DNA of 64,000 nucleotides from Mucilaginibacter sp. (GCF_028287845.1 NZ_JAQBOW010000071.1:16034-80033), one strand, 5' to 3'; shown: positions 16,223-27,102, counted from the first letter of the stretch. Program-made: numbers and translations. The notes: generated from the sequence alone by a model not told the origin.

Positions 16223-17224
16223 CTACATCGGCATTCTTGCCAGGGGTGCAATGTTTTGCCCGGCGAAATCACCTTTTAAAAATTTATGGTAGCCGGCTAT
16301 GGCTATCATTCCGGCATTGTCGGTACAGTATTGCATTTCGGGGATAAAACAGTTCCCGCCGTTTTTATCGCCCATTTGTTGCAGGCCCTGCCTTAAACCT
16401 GTATTTGCCGATACGCCCCCTGCCAAAGCTATGTCCTTTATACCATAAAGATCTGCCGCTTTTTTTAGTTTGTTCAATAATATGGTAACTATTCGTTTTT
16501 CAACCGATGCGCAAATATCATTTAAATTTTCGGTTATAAAATTAGGGTTAAGCGCTACGTTATCTCTAATAAAATAAAGTATAGATGTTTTCAATCCGCT
16601 AAAACTAAAATCAAATCCGGGTATTTGCGGCTCCGGAAATTTGTAGGCATCAGGGTTACCCAAACGGGCATGTTTATCAATTAATGGGCCGCCGGGATAA
16701 GGCAATCCTAAAATTTTACTTGTTTTATCCATTGCTTCGCCGGCGGCATCATCCAATGTTTGGCCCACTACTTCCATATCAAAATAATCTTTCACCAAAA
16801 CTATTTGGGTATGCCCGCCTGATACTGTAAGGCATAAAAACGGGAAGGTTGGCTTGCGCTCGGCAATAAAATGCGCCAGTACGTGCGCCTGCATATGGTT
16901 AACCTCAATAATCGGGATGTTTTTTGCCAATGCAAAAGCCTTGGCAAATGATACACCTACAAGCAGGGAACCTAAAAGTCCGGGGCCGCGTGTAAAAGCT
17001 ACTGCATCAATGGCATTTTTGCTTACTTTTGCATTTGATAGTGCTTGTTGTACAGCGGGAACAATATTTTGCTGATGAACCCTTGAGGCAAGCTCAGGGA
17101 CAACGCCTCCGTAAGCTTCGTGTATGGCCTGTGTAGCAATAACATTGCTCAGGATAACCCCATCAACACATATAGCTGCAGAGGTGTCATCACAAGAAGA
17201 TTCTATTGCTAAAATTACCGGCAT
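16223..17224 (-). CDS. tsaD: tRNA N6-adenosine threonylcarbamoyltransferase
   Basis: 333 residues. It transfers the threonylcarbamoyl group to A37 of tRNAs reading ANN codons, working in the TsaBCDE system. The ASKHA-fold signature is intact: IESSCDDTSAA near the N terminus, the metal ligands H110 and H114 in NHMQAHVLAH, TVSGGHTQ, DDAAGEAMDK and GGVSANTGLR. The promoter box TAACTTTG lies 67 bases upstream, in the gap shared with the divergent TamB gene. Confidence 0.96.
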   Translation of the reverse strand: MPVILAIESSCDDTSAAICVDGVILSNVIATQAIHEAYGGVVPELASRVHQQNIVPAVQQALSNAKVSKNAIDAVAFTRGPGLLGSLLVGVSFAKAFALAKNIPIIEVNHMQAHVLAHFIAERKPTFPFLCLTVSGGHTQIVLVKDYFDMEVVGQTLDDAAGEAMDKTSKILGLPYPGGPLIDKHARLGNPDAYKFPEPQIPGFDFSFSGLKTSILYFIRDNVALNPNFITENLNDICASVEKRIVTILLNKLKKAADLYGIKDIALAGGVSANTGLRQGLQQMGDKNGGNCFIPEMQYCTDNAGMIAIAGYHKFLKGDFAGQNIAPLARMPM

Positions 17225-17291
17225 TTTACAAAATCAAAATTTATATGTCAAACTTCGGCACACTTAATTCGTTAGAAGTTTAATTAATATA

Positions 17292-17299
17292 CAAAGTTA
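17292..17299 (-). promoter_or_regulatory. -7 box for tsaD
   Basis: TAACTTTG on the minus strand. It overlaps the possible true 5' end of the TamB coding frame on the other strand. Confidence 0.5.
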
Positions 17300-17334
17300 T
17301 TAAAAAAGCACTAAAAATAGCCCTAAGTATAGTA

Positions 17335-20300
17335 TTGCTCCTGTTACTAATGGCGAGTGTATTACTATTGGTTTTTCAGTACAAACCTGTACAAACATGG
17401 GCCGCTAAAAAAGCTGCTGCTTACTTATCAACCAAGTTGGGCACCGAGGTTAGTGTACAGGGCTTGTATATTAAACCATTCTCATCGATTGTGCTTGAAG
17501 ATTTTTATGTGCTTGATAAGCAAAGGGACACTTTGGTACGTACCCCCAAATTAACCATAGAGCTTAATGGCTTTTCTGTTTTTAGCAGTATTAGGGATAG
17601 AATTATTGATTTTAAACAGATACAGCTGGATAATGGCTCTTTCTATTTAAAAAATCTGGAAGGTAACGTTACTAACTTGAAATTTATTTTAGATAGTTTA
17701 AAATCTAAGGATACAATCCAAACAGTGCCGGGTAAGCCGTGGACCACTATATTTGAAAAAACAATTGTAAACAACTTTCATTTCCGCTATAAAAATCAGT
17801 TAAGGCATGAGGTAGTTAAGGGGATAAATTTTGATGATATAGATGTACGTAACTTTAGCACTGTAGTAAACCATATGGACCTTATGAACCATTTGTTTAA
17901 GGGCGAGGTGCAATACTTAACACTGAAAGAAAAGGGCGGTTTTTACTTAAAAAACTTTAGAGGGAATACCACAGTTGATACCGACCATATACTGGTACAG
18001 CACATGCTGATACAAACGCCAAGATCTGTTATCAAAGATTATTTTAGCATGAAGTACAGAAAGCTTGATGATTTTAATGATTTTGTAAATAAGGTGCGTA
18101 TGGAGGGTGATTTTAAACAATCGCACATATCATCAACAGATATAGCCTACTTTACAACCTCGCTGGAAAAAGTGAATTTTGAGCTGGGTGTTGATGGGCG
18201 GATACAGGGAGCGGTAAATAACCTAAAGACAAGGCACCTTACCGTTACAGCGGGACAGGCCACATTTATTAAAGGCGATTTTAATTTAAAGGGATTGCCG
18301 GATTGGGATAAAACTTTGCTTGACCTTAAATTTGAACAGTTAGCCACCAATAAAAGGGACCTTGACTTTTTATACAGTCATTTTACCGGAACACCCGGGG
18401 CTAAAATGCCCGATATAGTTGGCAAATTTGGCAATGTTAATTTTTCGGGAAAGTTTAAAGGATTACCAAATAATTTTGCGGCATCCGGCACATTTAAAAC
18501 CCAACTGGGGCGGTTTGATCCGGATATTAACCTGGAAATAAATAAAACCGGTACGCCAAGCTATACCGGTAAAATAGCTGCTTATAACTTTGACCTCGGC
18601 ACGCTGGTTGGTACCACCACCTTGGGGCGTACTTCATTTAATGCCAATGTTAAAGGCAGCGGCGACGCGCTTAAAAATCTGAACGAAAATATAATTGCGA
18701 AGATAAATTATATTGATTTGAATGGTTACCAATACCAAAATGTAACAGCAAACGCGACCTTTATAAACAAAAAAATTAACGGCAGTCTGTCAATTAAAGA
18801 TAAAAACATTCTGTTTGATGGCAACGGAACTGTGGATCTTAACCCACAACTACCGGTTTATGATTTTACCGCTGCCATACACGATGCGCATTTAAATAAA
18901 TTAAAGTTTATTACAGATACTATTACAGTAAGCGCGCAGCTTAAAACCAAATTTTCTGGCAATGACCTTAAAAATTTTGAGGGCCGTATTATGTTTTCGC
19001 CTATCCGGATAATCGATCCGCGTAATAATTATTTACTGGATTCAGTTTACTTTTCTGCCAGTGGCAAAGGCAATGAAAGGCTGATAGCGCTTAAATCTGA
19101 TGCGCTTGACGGCAGCATTAAGGGCAGCTATGATTTGGCTACTTTACCCTCGTATTTTAAAACCATTGTTAAAAAATATATCCCATCATTACAATTAGAT
19201 GCCACTACACCAAAACCTCAGAATTTTGATCTGAATTTAAAGATCAAAAACCTTGATCCGCTTACAGCCATCTTTTTTCCGGATCTGCAAATACCAGAGC
19301 AGGGAACTTTTATAGGTAAGTTTAATTCGAATAGTAAAACAGCCACAATTAACGGCTTTATAAAAACCATAAAATACAAGAAGATAGTCTTTCACAACTT
19401 TATTTTAGACGAAAGCACATCCGACGCTAATTTAGGGATCAATATTTCATTGGATCGTATAGATCTTACAAACGACTTGTTTATTAAAAACATTGACATT
19501 ACTAATTTTGTAAGTAATGATAGTTTAAAATTCAACGTAAAGCTGGCCGATAAAGATGCTACCAACCAGCTTGACTTGTACGGCCTGGTTAAGTTTGGGC
19601 AGGATACTACCGCAAAACTAATATTACTACCATCAGACATTATACTGGAGCACCAGGATTGGAGGCTAACAGACCAGGTAAGAGTAAGGCTGTTAGACGG
19701 TAAAACGCAGGTATCGGGCTTCGAGCTTTCAAACGGACAGCAAAAAGTAAGGATAGATGGTTTTATATCTGATAACCCGGAAGATCAATTAAAGGTAACC
19801 TTTGACAAATTTAGAATGAGCACCCTTAACCAGCTCACAAAATCATCTGATATTGTGTTGAGCGGCAAGCTTAATGGTGACGTACTGCTTTCGTCTATTT
19901 TAAAATCGCCGGGAATTGATGCACACATGAATATTGATTCATTAAAAATGAATAAAACGCTGGTGGGCAATGTTAAACTTGTATCCAGTCTTGATAATGA
20001 ACGGAAGCAGGCCAATGTAAATTTAAACATTCTTAACAAGGGTTTAGAAACGCTTAATATTGGCGGCACTTACTCTTTAGGAAAAGAAGAGACCGATAAG
20101 CTTGACTTTACAGTTAAAATGAACGAGACAGAGGCCGTAATTTTTGGGCCTTTTGTTAAAGATCTGGTGTCTGAGCTAAAAGGAACCATTTCTACCGACC
20201 TGAAATTAACAGGATCATTGGCAAAGCCGCAATTAAATGGCAGCGTTACCTTAGCTAATACCGGTATTACCGTAAATTATTTAAAAACGGCTTATATAGC

Positions 20301-21834
20301 CAATGATAAATTAATTGTAACTAACAGTGTTATAAATATTGATAACCTGAGCTTAAAAGATATGCATGGCGGTGAGGGAACTGTTAAGGGAAGTGTTGAT
20401 TTGAACAACCTATCTAACCCTACTATTAACGCTGTGCTTACAGCCAGAAACCTGATGGCTTTAAACACTACTTTTAAAGACAATCACCTTTATTTTGGTA
20501 CAGCTTACAGCTCGGGCAGGTTTAGCTTTGTGGGGCCCATTGATAATATAAGCATAGATATTAGAGCACGCACAGAAGCTGGTACGGTATTTAATATTCC
20601 GCTAAATACATCTACAACGGTTAGTGATTATGATTTTATAAAATTTGTGAGCCATAAGGATACTACCGGGCTTAATATTCCCAAAGTAAAAGCATTTAAT
20701 GGTGTAACACTAAATTTTGATTTAACGGTTGATGAAAAAACCACCGTAAAAATAACAACCGATCTTGGCGTATTAACCGGGACGGGCCAAACAACAAACT
20801 TAAACATGCACATAAATAGCCTGGGCGATTTTGATATGGTTGGCAGTTTTTTAATTACATCCGGAAAATTTGAATTTACGGCTAAAAACTTTATCAGTAA
20901 AAACTTTGCTGTAAACCAGGGTGGCACTATACGCTGGACGGGTAACCCTTCCAATGCGGAAATTAACCTGAATGCTATTTATGAGGTACGTACAGACATT
21001 TCGCCCCTTTATACTGCCGCTGGTTTGCAATCACCAAAAGGTAATGAGCAGGTGTTGGTACAGGCAGAAATGCTTATTACCAAATCCCTGCTACATCCGG
21101 ATATTGGTTTCGATTTTAATTTTCCTACTGATCCTTCGATAAAAGACGACCTGGGAACTTACCTGGCCGATAATAATAACCGTAACCAACAAGCATTAAG
21201 CATTATTGTAAGACGCAGCTTTGCATCAGGAACCGGCAATAATAATTTAACCAATCAGGTATTTAGTACAGCGGGCAGCGCCGTAAGCGAATTGTTTTTT
21301 AATAGGGTGAACAGCTTTATATCACAATCAAACATCCCTAATTTTGATTTGAACATACGCTCATTTAATGATGCCAGCGCATCATTAAAATTTTTAAAGG
21401 ACAGGCTGCTAATAAACGGAAGCTTGTATAGTACCAGCGCTAATGGCAATAGCTTATTTAATAACAGTACTAATTTGCTTAATTCAAACTTTAGCAACCT
21501 TACCAAAGATTTTGAAACATCATATCTTATACGGGCAGGCGGTACAAACGGCGCGCTAACTGCACGTTATTCTTACCGTGTTTTAAATACCACTACTTTA
21601 AATACAATTGACCAATTGACCGTGCAATATGTTAATGGATTAGGGTTGGTTTATCAACGGGACTTTGATACCCCGGGAGAGTTTATAAGAAATATGTTTT
21701 CGAGAGGGAAACGTGCAGCTAAGCCTGTTGTAAACCCAACGCCAATTGTACCGCCTTCAGGCATACCCGCTACTACAATAACCACACCCCCTGCATCTGT
21801 AAAAAATGATGAAGAGGAGGAAGAAGCTCAATGA
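17335..21834 (+). CDS. tamB: TamB-like translocation/assembly module protein (DUF490)
   Basis: About 1,500 residues: one N-terminal inner-membrane helix, then a very long series of beta-strand repeats crossing the periplasm, ending in the DUF490/TamB C-terminal domain (about 1050-1430) and a Pro/Thr/Glu tail. TamB-like proteins bridge the two membranes and carry phospholipids or help insert outer-membrane proteins. The first usable standard start is TTG at 17335, but the frame stays open and protein-like back to 17284, where it would add a basic stretch (KKALKIALS) that looks like the natural N terminus. No ATG, GTG or TTG exists in that segment, so the true start may be ATT or ATA. The 3' end overlaps ribBA by 7 bases, tail to tail. 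Confidence 0.9.
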   Translation: MLLLLMASVLLLVFQYKPVQTWAAKKAAAYLSTKLGTEVSVQGLYIKPFSSIVLEDFYVLDKQRDTLVRTPKLTIELNGFSVFSSIRDRIIDFKQIQLDNGSFYLKNLEGNVTNLKFILDSLKSKDTIQTVPGKPWTTIFEKTIVNNFHFRYKNQLRHEVVKGINFDDIDVRNFSTVVNHMDLMNHLFKGEVQYLTLKEKGGFYLKNFRGNTTVDTDHILVQHMLIQTPRSVIKDYFSMKYRKLDDFNDFVNKVRMEGDFKQSHISSTDIAYFTTSLEKVNFELGVDGRIQGAVNNLKTRHLTVTAGQATFIKGDFNLKGLPDWDKTLLDLKFEQLATNKRDLDFLYSHFTGTPGAKMPDIVGKFGNVNFSGKFKGLPNNFAASGTFKTQLGRFDPDINLEINKTGTPSYTGKIAAYNFDLGTLVGTTTLGRTSFNANVKGSGDALKNLNENIIAKINYIDLNGYQYQNVTANATFINKKINGSLSIKDKNILFDGNGTVDLNPQLPVYDFTAAIHDAHLNKLKFITDTITVSAQLKTKFSGNDLKNFEGRIMFSPIRIIDPRNNYLLDSVYFSASGKGNERLIALKSDALDGSIKGSYDLATLPSYFKTIVKKYIPSLQLDATTPKPQNFDLNLKIKNLDPLTAIFFPDLQIPEQGTFIGKFNSNSKTATINGFIKTIKYKKIVFHNFILDESTSDANLGINISLDRIDLTNDLFIKNIDITNFVSNDSLKFNVKLADKDATNQLDLYGLVKFGQDTTAKLILLPSDIILEHQDWRLTDQVRVRLLDGKTQVSGFELSNGQQKVRIDGFISDNPEDQLKVTFDKFRMSTLNQLTKSSDIVLSGKLNGDVLLSSILKSPGIDAHMNIDSLKMNKTLVGNVKLVSSLDNERKQANVNLNILNKGLETLNIGGTYSLGKEETDKLDFTVKMNETEAVIFGPFVKDLVSELKGTISTDLKLTGSLAKPQLNGSVTLANTGITVNYLKTAYIANDKLIVTNSVINIDNLSLKDMHGGEGTVKGSVDLNNLSNPTINAVLTARNLMALNTTFKDNHLYFGTAYSSGRFSFVGPIDNISIDIRARTEAGTVFNIPLNTSTTVSDYDFIKFVSHKDTTGLNIPKVKAFNGVTLNFDLTVDEKTTVKITTDLGVLTGTGQTTNLNMHINSLGDFDMVGSFLITSGKFEFTAKNFISKNFAVNQGGTIRWTGNPSNAEINLNAIYEVRTDISPLYTAAGLQSPKGNEQVLVQAEMLITKSLLHPDIGFDFNFPTDPSIKDDLGTYLADNNNRNQQALSIIVRRSFASGTGNNNLTNQVFSTAGSAVSELFFNRVNSFISQSNIPNFDLNIRSFNDASASLKFLKDRLLINGSLYSTSANGNSLFNNSTNLLNSNFSNLTKDFETSYLIRAGGTNGALTARYSYRVLNTTTLNTIDQLTVQYVNGLGLVYQRDFDTPGEFIRNMFSRGKRAAKPVVNPTPIVPPSGIPATTITTPPASVKNDEEEEEAQ

Positions 21835-23030
21835 TCACGCATTATGGTGTGATCCATCTTATCTCTTTTTGTTTTAAGATAAGCCTCATTGTGGGGGTTT
21901 GAGGCAATTTCAATAGGTACATTTTCTACCACTTCTAATCCGTATCCTATAAGTCCGGCCCTTTTTTTAGGGTTATTGCTCATTAAACGCATTTTTGATA
22001 TTCCCAGGCTGCGTATTATCTGTGCGCCAATACCATAGTCACGCTGGTCCATAGCGAAACCTAATTGTATATTAGCCTCAACGGTATCAAAACCATTCTC
22101 CTGCAAATTATAGGCCTTTAATTTATTTACCAGCCCTATTCCACGGCCTTCCTGGTTCATATAAATAATGGCGCCCTTGCCCTCTTTGTTTATCATCTCC
22201 ATAGATTTATGTAACTGAGGGCCGCAATCGCACCGGCATGAGCCAAAGATGTCGCCGGTAATGCATGAGCTGTGTACACGTACCAATATGGGCTCATCCG
22301 GTTCCCAGGTTCCTTTTACTAAAGCCATGTGGTTTTCGCCGGTGTTAAGCTGCGTGTAGGCTATCATTTCAAAATCGCCCCATTCGGTAGGCAATTTTAC
22401 AGATACTTCTTTTTTTATTAAGGTTTCTACATCTAACCGGTAAGCTATCAGGTCTTTTATAGATATAATTTTCAGATCAAATTCTTTGGCCATTTGCTCA
22501 AGTTCGGGCAAACGGGCCATATCGCCATTTTCGGTCATTATCTCACAGATAACCCCGGCAGGTTCAAACCCGGCCAATACGGCCAAATCAATAGTTGCCT
22601 CTGTATGGCCGGCCCTGCGTAATACACCGCCATTTTTAGCTATCAGCGGGAATATATGCCCCGGCCTGCCTAATGCTTCAGGCGTAGTTTCGGGATCAAT
22701 TAATGACATTATCGTTTTTGAACGGTCCGTAGCCGAAATGCCTGTAGTACAGCCTTCCAGCAAATCAACAGAAACCGTAAAATTAGTTTCGTATGATGTG
22801 GTGTTATGGCTTACCATTAGCTCCAGCTCCAATTCGGTAGCGCGTTGCTGGGTAATTGGCGCGCAAACCAGGCCACGGCCATGCCGTATCATAAAATTTA
22901 TAGCTTCGGGCGTAGCATTACGTGCAGCGGTTAAAAAATCGCCTTCGTTTTCTCTATCCTCGTCATCAACAACAATTATAATTTTACCGGCTTTTAAAGC
23001 TTCAATGGCTTCTGGTATGGTATTTAGCAT
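21828..23030 (-). CDS. ribBA: Bifunctional DHBP synthase / GTP cyclohydrolase II
   Basis: 400 residues with both early riboflavin enzymes. Residues 1-205 are 3,4-dihydroxy-2-butanone-4-phosphate synthase ([11 protein letters not shown], and HTEATIDL near the active site), using ribulose 5-phosphate. The rest is GTP cyclohydrolase II, with the zinc ligands in [17 protein letters not shown] and the catalytic segment [10 protein letters not shown]. Both halves look complete. The other riboflavin gene in the window, ribH, is 25 kb away, so this is not a rib operon. No FMN riboswitch was seen in the leader. The promoter box TAACTTTG is at 23076-23083. Confidence 0.96.
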   Translation of the reverse strand: MLNTIPEAIEALKAGKIIIVVDDEDRENEGDFLTAARNATPEAINFMIRHGRGLVCAPITQQRATELELELMVSHNTTSYETNFTVSVDLLEGCTTGISATDRSKTIMSLIDPETTPEALGRPGHIFPLIAKNGGVLRRAGHTEATIDLAVLAGFEPAGVICEIMTENGDMARLPELEQMAKEFDLKIISIKDLIAYRLDVETLIKKEVSVKLPTEWGDFEMIAYTQLNTGENHMALVKGTWEPDEPILVRVHSSCITGDIFGSCRCDCGPQLHKSMEMINKEGKGAIIYMNQEGRGIGLVNKLKAYNLQENGFDTVEANIQLGFAMDQRDYGIGAQIIRSLGISKMRLMSNNPKKRAGLIGYGLEVVENVPIEIASNPHNEAYLKTKRDKMDHTIMRDH

Positions 23031-23075
23031 TTTATTGGATTTGGTAACTTTTTATAGATACGTGCCTAATAGTAA

Positions 23076-23083
23076 CAAAGTTA
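23076..23083 (-). promoter_or_regulatory. -7 box for ribBA
   Basis: TAACTTTG on the minus strand, 45 bases before the ribBA start codon. Confidence 0.5.
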
Positions 23084-23130
23084 CTGATAATGTAAAAATT
23101 ATGGGTCGGTTAACTGTAAAGATTGTTTGT

Positions 23131-23212
23131 TAGCTATTAAAGATTGGAGGTTGAAGATTAGTAATGGCAGGTTTTATAATTTAGTTAACTAATCTTCAAT
23201 CTTTAATAGCTA
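23131..23212. repeat. Inverted word repeat (ATTAAAGATTGAAGATTAG family)
   Basis: The left arm 23131-23162 and right arm 23188-23212 pair over about 25 bases, apart from a 6-base bulge in the left arm. The right arm supplies the last codons and stop of the LptF/LptG gene. The same words form hairpins at 47365-47495 and 48565-48605. Confidence 0.75.
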
Positions 23213-24658
23213 ATCTTTAATCTCTTTAACAACCACTCTCTTAATGCTGCCAAATAAGTTATTAAAGAAACGCTTGTACATTTCGGCATCAAATATTACA
23301 GAATCGGTAGCGGCTTTATAAGAAAGGAATAAACCAATAGGTGTTAAAATAATAATAGCTATCCACATACCAATAAACGGAGAAGCATCGCCGGCTTTAA
23401 CCGCTTTTTCGCCAATTGTTGATATGATATAATAGATTAAAAAGAATATAACCGAAACTACAACAGGCAAACCCAAGCCACCTTTACGTATGATGGCCCC
23501 AAGCGGCGCGCCAATTAAAAACAAAGCAAGGCACGCTGCCGATAGTGTGTATTTTTTTTGATATTCTACCGATGCGCTATGCACACTGCCCGAAGCATCT
23601 TTATACCGCTCGTCGCGGGTTTTTATAAGGTCCTGTACAGAGCGCACTTCGCTTTGCGCGTTTGTAATATAGCTAAGCCTATCTGTATTGTTAGCTGTTT
23701 TTAAAACCCCTTGTTTGTATTTTATATAATTGCTTTTAGCATGTTTTGCCGGCATAAAAAAATACTTAATATAGGGCGTCACTAACGTATAATTAACCCG
23801 CCGTCCGCTATCAATTAAATGGTTGATGTGCCCCATGGTATCCCTAAGCTGTTTTATATTCATCATCTGGAAAGCGGTTTTAAACTCGCTTTCGTTAGTG
23901 CGGTGAAGTTTAAAACCAGACATATCTAATTTGTTTTCTGTTGATTTAAAACGAAATCGTGTAAGTTTCTGGCGGGGGTTGGGGCTATAGGTTGGCCCGC
24001 CAGGATCCTCCTGGTATTTTATACCGTCTTGCAGTTGCATAACTAGATACTGATCATCAGATGAACGAAACATTTTGCCTTTTTTTGCAAATAAAAGATA
24101 GCTTTCATTGGTGCTCAGGTCTTTATGATAAATGGTTATATCATAAAGGGTTTGGCCATCCGGATCTTTATGCATTACGCGGATAGTATAACCCGGAAAG
24201 CTATTGCTGAACACACCCTCGGGTAAAAAATTAGCCGATTTCTGTTCGCGGGCATCATATAGTAAAGAAAAGTATTTAAGATTGGCTACCGGCAGCATAT
24301 AGTCGGAAAAAATGAACGCGCTTATACTGAGTACAAGAACTACCACAAACATGGGGTACATGGCCCGGTTTAATGATATCCCGGCAGATTTGATGGCAAC
24401 AAGCTCATAATTTTCGCCAAGGCTGCCGTAAGTCATGATAGAGGATAGCAGTACAGAAAGCGGCAGCGCCATCTGCACATTGGTGGCCGAGGCATACACC
24501 ATCAATTCAACTATAATGTACCACTCAAACCCTTTGCCTATCAGGTCGTCAATGTATTTCCATAGAAATAGCATCAGCAGCACAAACATTACTATCAAAA
24601 AGGTCACCAAAAAGGGCCTTATAAATGATTTAAGTAATAAAAGATGTATCTTTTTCAC
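23210..24658 (-). CDS. LptF/LptG family permease
   Basis: 482 residues of the YjgP/YjgQ family. Three helices at the N terminus (FLVTFLIVMFVLLMLFLW, the segment after ELMVYASATNVQ, and YPMFVVVLVLSISAFIF), then a large periplasmic beta-jellyroll of about 230 residues, then three C-terminal helices from SAACLALFLIGAPLGAIIRKGG. These permeases form the inner-membrane part of the LPS transporter with LptB and deliver lipopolysaccharide to the LptC bridge. Whether this copy is F or G cannot be decided. The last codons fall in an intergenic word repeat, and a START-like gene lies 27 bases upstream in the same direction. Confidence 0.92.
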   Translation of the reverse strand: MKKIHLLLLKSFIRPFLVTFLIVMFVLLMLFLWKYIDDLIGKGFEWYIIVELMVYASATNVQMALPLSVLLSSIMTYGSLGENYELVAIKSAGISLNRAMYPMFVVVLVLSISAFIFSDYMLPVANLKYFSLLYDAREQKSANFLPEGVFSNSFPGYTIRVMHKDPDGQTLYDITIYHKDLSTNESYLLFAKKGKMFRSSDDQYLVMQLQDGIKYQEDPGGPTYSPNPRQKLTRFRFKSTENKLDMSGFKLHRTNESEFKTAFQMMNIKQLRDTMGHINHLIDSGRRVNYTLVTPYIKYFFMPAKHAKSNYIKYKQGVLKTANNTDRLSYITNAQSEVRSVQDLIKTRDERYKDASGSVHSASVEYQKKYTLSAACLALFLIGAPLGAIIRKGGLGLPVVVSVIFFLIYYIISTIGEKAVKAGDASPFIGMWIAIIILTPIGLFLSYKAATDSVIFDAEMYKRFFNNLFGSIKRVVVKEIKD

Positions 24659-24685
24659 AGGTACAAAATTAGGGAAAAATCCCCG

Positions 24686-25066
24686 TTATGCGCCTAATAC
24701 GCTTACAAGGTATCGTATTTGGTTATCCCAGATCAATCTGCGTTCGCCCATTGTATCTTCGGTGGCAAAATCAGTTATGCTAAGTGCAACATCGTTGGTT
24801 AGCTCATCCTGTATTATTTCCATCTCAAAAAAACAATGCGGATCGTCTTCCATCCATTTAAACCTAACCAGTTTATTTTCTTTAATGTTTATCAGCTTGG
24901 CTTTTTGCTGTTCATCATCCCAGGTAAAGGTATAAACCTGATCGCGCACGCTAACATCATCAGCAAACCATTGGGTAAGACCATTAGGCTCGTTTAGAAA
25001 GGTGTATAATATTCTTGGAGATGATTTTATTTCATACTCAATATTAAATCTCTTTTTCTCAGACAT
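24686..25066 (-). CDS. START-like domain protein
   Basis: 126 residues forming one SRPBCC/START-like alpha-beta fold: the opening strand RFNIEYEIKSSPRILYTFL, the helix and loop NEPNGLTQWFADDV, the strand core KLVRFKWMEDDPHCFFEMEI, and the closing helix. This short cytoplasmic family is conserved in Bacteroidota, with no proven ligand. It precedes the LPS permease gene in the same direction with a small gap, so the two probably share a transcript. Confidence 0.85.
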   Translation of the reverse strand: MSEKKRFNIEYEIKSSPRILYTFLNEPNGLTQWFADDVSVRDQVYTFTWDDEQQKAKLINIKENKLVRFKWMEDDPHCFFEMEIIQDELTNDVALSITDFATEDTMGERRLIWDNQIRYLVSVLGA

Positions 25067-25136
25067 CGGGGAGTTTATAATTGAAGGCTAATAAGCCACA
25101 ATGTTAACATTTTTTCTAAAGGAAACGAATTTCTGC

Positions 25137-25144
25137 TATATTTG
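25137..25144 (+). promoter_or_regulatory. -7 box for tRNA-Met
   Basis: TATATTTG 77 bases before the tRNA, the only good promoter box between the START-like gene and the tRNA. Confidence 0.55.
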
Positions 25145-25221
25145 CAAACCTTTTTTATGGGTAACCATTTTTAAGATAAAGCGGCTAAGCTAATTAGCGT
25201 GTCTTAACACTTAAAAAAAAC

Positions 25222-25295
25222 GGCGGGGTAGCTCAGATGGTTAGAGCGTAGGATTCATAACCCTAAGGTCGGCAGTTCGATCCTGCTCCCCGCTA
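25222..25295 (+). tRNA. tRNA-Met (anticodon CAT), elongator type
   Basis: Folded by eye: acceptor GGCGGGG with CCCCGCT (outer G-T pair), D stem GCTC/GAGC, anticodon loop TTCATAA with CAT at 25256-25258, T stem GGCAG/CTGCT around TTCGATC. The 3' CCA is not encoded. The closed acceptor end argues against an initiator tRNA. The anticodon stem has an A-C mismatch next to the loop. An Ile tRNA with modified CAT cannot be fully excluded. Confidence 0.9.
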
Positions 25296-25302
25296 CTGGC
25301 AG

Positions 25303-25332
25303 AAAGCCTTCGAGAAATCGAAGGCTTTTCTT
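25303..25332 (+). terminator. Terminator of tRNA-Met
   Basis: Perfect 11-bp stem (AAAGCCTTCGA with its complement) around GAAA, followed by TCTTGTTT, 8 bases after the tRNA. Confidence 0.85.
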
Positions 25333-25446
25333 GTTTGATAGAGTTTGCCGACTTAGCTAAATAATGGCAATGCCTGTTGTAATCCTTTAAGGCGCTATCA
25401 GTGAGCGATATAATGATAATCTTTTGTAAACATTAGGCATCTACAA

Positions 25447-25687
25447 GGGCAGACGCATTAAAATAACTCAAAGAGTACCGCCTATATAAGGAGGCTCCAA
25501 TAGGAGCCAAAATAGGGTTTGTCTCGTCCGTCTATAAACAGGGAGCTCCTCCGGAGCCAGTATTTGCTGAAACAAAGCGGACATTTGACTCCGGGGGAGT
25601 CACCTGTTTATAGAAAAGCTATAAAGTTAGAAAAGGCTCCATGGGAGCCTCCTAATGATGTGTATTATTATTTTAATGAGTCTGCCC
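25447..25687. repeat. 241-bp nested-hairpin element, copy A
   Basis: The ends are inverted repeats (GGGCAGAC then CATTAAAATAA, one mismatch). Inside, AGGAGGCTCC pairs with GGAGCCTCCT near the other end, and CTATAAACAGG (25532-25542) pairs with CCTGTTTATAG (25603-25613). Each arm also holds a local hairpin such as GGCTCC/GGAGCC, GAGCTCC/GGAGC and GACTCC/GGAGTC. The element is non-coding; a 69-codon frame through it is rejected. Copy B, of equal length, is at 28593-28833. Confidence 0.85.
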
Positions 25688-25758
25688 TGAGCCATCTACC
25701 CGTTGATAGGGTCTATTACGTAATTTAATCCTATCTTTATTTTCTAAACCTTAACGCA

Positions 25759-27102
25759 ATGATTAAAAAAAGACCCAATCTTTTATTGCTGTTCCTGATT
25801 TTACAAAGTTGCACCTATGCTCAAACTTTCAACAAAGCCAAGTTAGATAGTTTTTTTGTTGCGCTGAACACGCGGGATGAAAACATGGGTAGCATCGCCA
25901 TAGCTGCCAATGGAGTGGTGGTCTATCAAAACGCCATCGGTTATAGTCAGGTAAATAAAGGTTTAAAAACGCCAGCGACCATTGAAACTAAATATCGGAT
26001 AGGCTCTATCAGTAAGATGTTTACCGCAACTATGATATTTCAGCTAATCGATGAAGGTAAGCTTAGCTTTGAAACGCGCTTGGCGAGTTATTTCCCACAA
26101 CTTCCTAATGCCGGAAAGATCACCATAGGAGAAATGCTTGACCACCGTAGCGGTCTTCATAATTTTACGAATGACTCGCTTTATAGGACATATATGAGCA
26201 TCCCTAAGTCAGAAGCCGAAATGACCGCCATCTTTGCCAGGCAGAAACCCGATTTTGAACCGGATGCAAAGGCTGAATATAGCAATACCAATTTCGTGCT
26301 GCTGGGTTATATCATTGAAAAATTGACTGGTAAAACCTATGCCGAAGAATTAAAAAAACGCGTCACCACAAAAATAGGCTTGGCAGACACTTATTACGGT
26401 ACTAAAGCCAACCCAGCCAATAATGAAGCATACTCCTACGATTACGCAACACAGTGGACGCAAGTGCCCGAAACGGATATGAGTATTCCAGGTGGGGCTG
26501 GCGCGATTGTATCTACGCCGACTGACCTGATTAAATTTATAAATGCGCTTTTTGCAGGCAAACTCATTAGCCAAGCTAGTTTAGAGTTGATGAAAACGAT
26601 GAAGGACAATTACGGTATGGCCATGTTTGCCTTTCATTTTTTTAATGATAAAAACGGTTATGGACATGCCGGAGGCATTGACGGATTTTCCAGTTTACTT
26701 ATTTATTTTCCCGAGGATAAGCTGGCTGTAGCCTATATCTCCAATGGTATCAGGTATTCAACCAATGATATTGTCAAAGGTGCATTAAGTATTTATTTTA
26801 ACCGCCCGTTTTCAATCCCTGAGTTTAATGAGTCTAAAACGATTACACTAAATACTACTGACCTTGATAAATATGTGGGTAAGTATACCAGTACCCAAAT
26901 GCCACTAAAGATTGATATCACTAAAAACAATACCGTGCTGTTTGCGCAAGCCACTGGTCAGAGGGCATTGCCGCTGGAAGCTAAAGGAGGTGATAAATTT
27001 GTTTTTTCTGCTGCTGGCGTTACTTTGCAATTTGAGCCCCGTAAAAAAACTTTTACTTTAACCCAAGGAGGAAAGACCTATTTATTTACTAAAACCGACT
27101 AA
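25759..27102 (+). CDS. Serine hydrolase, class C beta-lactamase / D-Ala carboxypeptidase type, lipoprotein
   Basis: 447 residues with an N-terminal lipoprotein signal (LILQSC), so it is probably anchored in an envelope membrane. The beta-lactamase fold motifs are present: SISK near residue 83 (SxxK, nucleophile Ser and Lys), YSN at about 174 (YxN), and HAGG near 303 in place of KTG. A C-terminal domain of about 90 residues (LDKYVGKYTSTQMPLKIDITKN) resembles the barrel added to many such hydrolases. The family includes esterases, peptidases and beta-lactamases; HAGG rather than KTG makes an esterase or peptidase more likely than antibiotic resistance. A weak box TATCTTTA lies at 25732. Confidence 0.9.
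   Translation: MIKKRPNLLLLFLILQSCTYAQTFNKAKLDSFFVALNTRDENMGSIAIAANGVVVYQNAIGYSQVNKGLKTPATIETKYRIGSISKMFTATMIFQLIDEGKLSFETRLASYFPQLPNAGKITIGEMLDHRSGLHNFTNDSLYRTYMSIPKSEAEMTAIFARQKPDFEPDAKAEYSNTNFVLLGYIIEKLTGKTYAEELKKRVTTKIGLADTYYGTKANPANNEAYSYDYATQWTQVPETDMSIPGGAGAIVSTPTDLIKFINALFAGKLISQASLELMKTMKDNYGMAMFAFHFFNDKNGYGHAGGIDGFSSLLIYFPEDKLAVAYISNGIRYSTNDIVKGALSIYFNRPFSIPEFNESKTITLNTTDLDKYVGKYTSTQMPLKIDITKNNTVLFAQATGQRALPLEAKGGDKFVFSAAGVTLQFEPRKKTFTLTQGGKTYLFTKTD

Noticed and set aside
23031..23130. FMN riboswitch before ribBA
   Set aside because: The leader is too short and lacks the conserved RFN-element blocks.
25690..25700. CATCTAC as a target-site duplication of element A
   Set aside because: The two copies lie 2 and 5 bases from the element ends, not adjoining, so chance cannot be excluded.
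25519..25728. 69-codon frame in repeat copy A
   Set aside because: The codons come from nested hairpins, and the frame is not kept in copy B.
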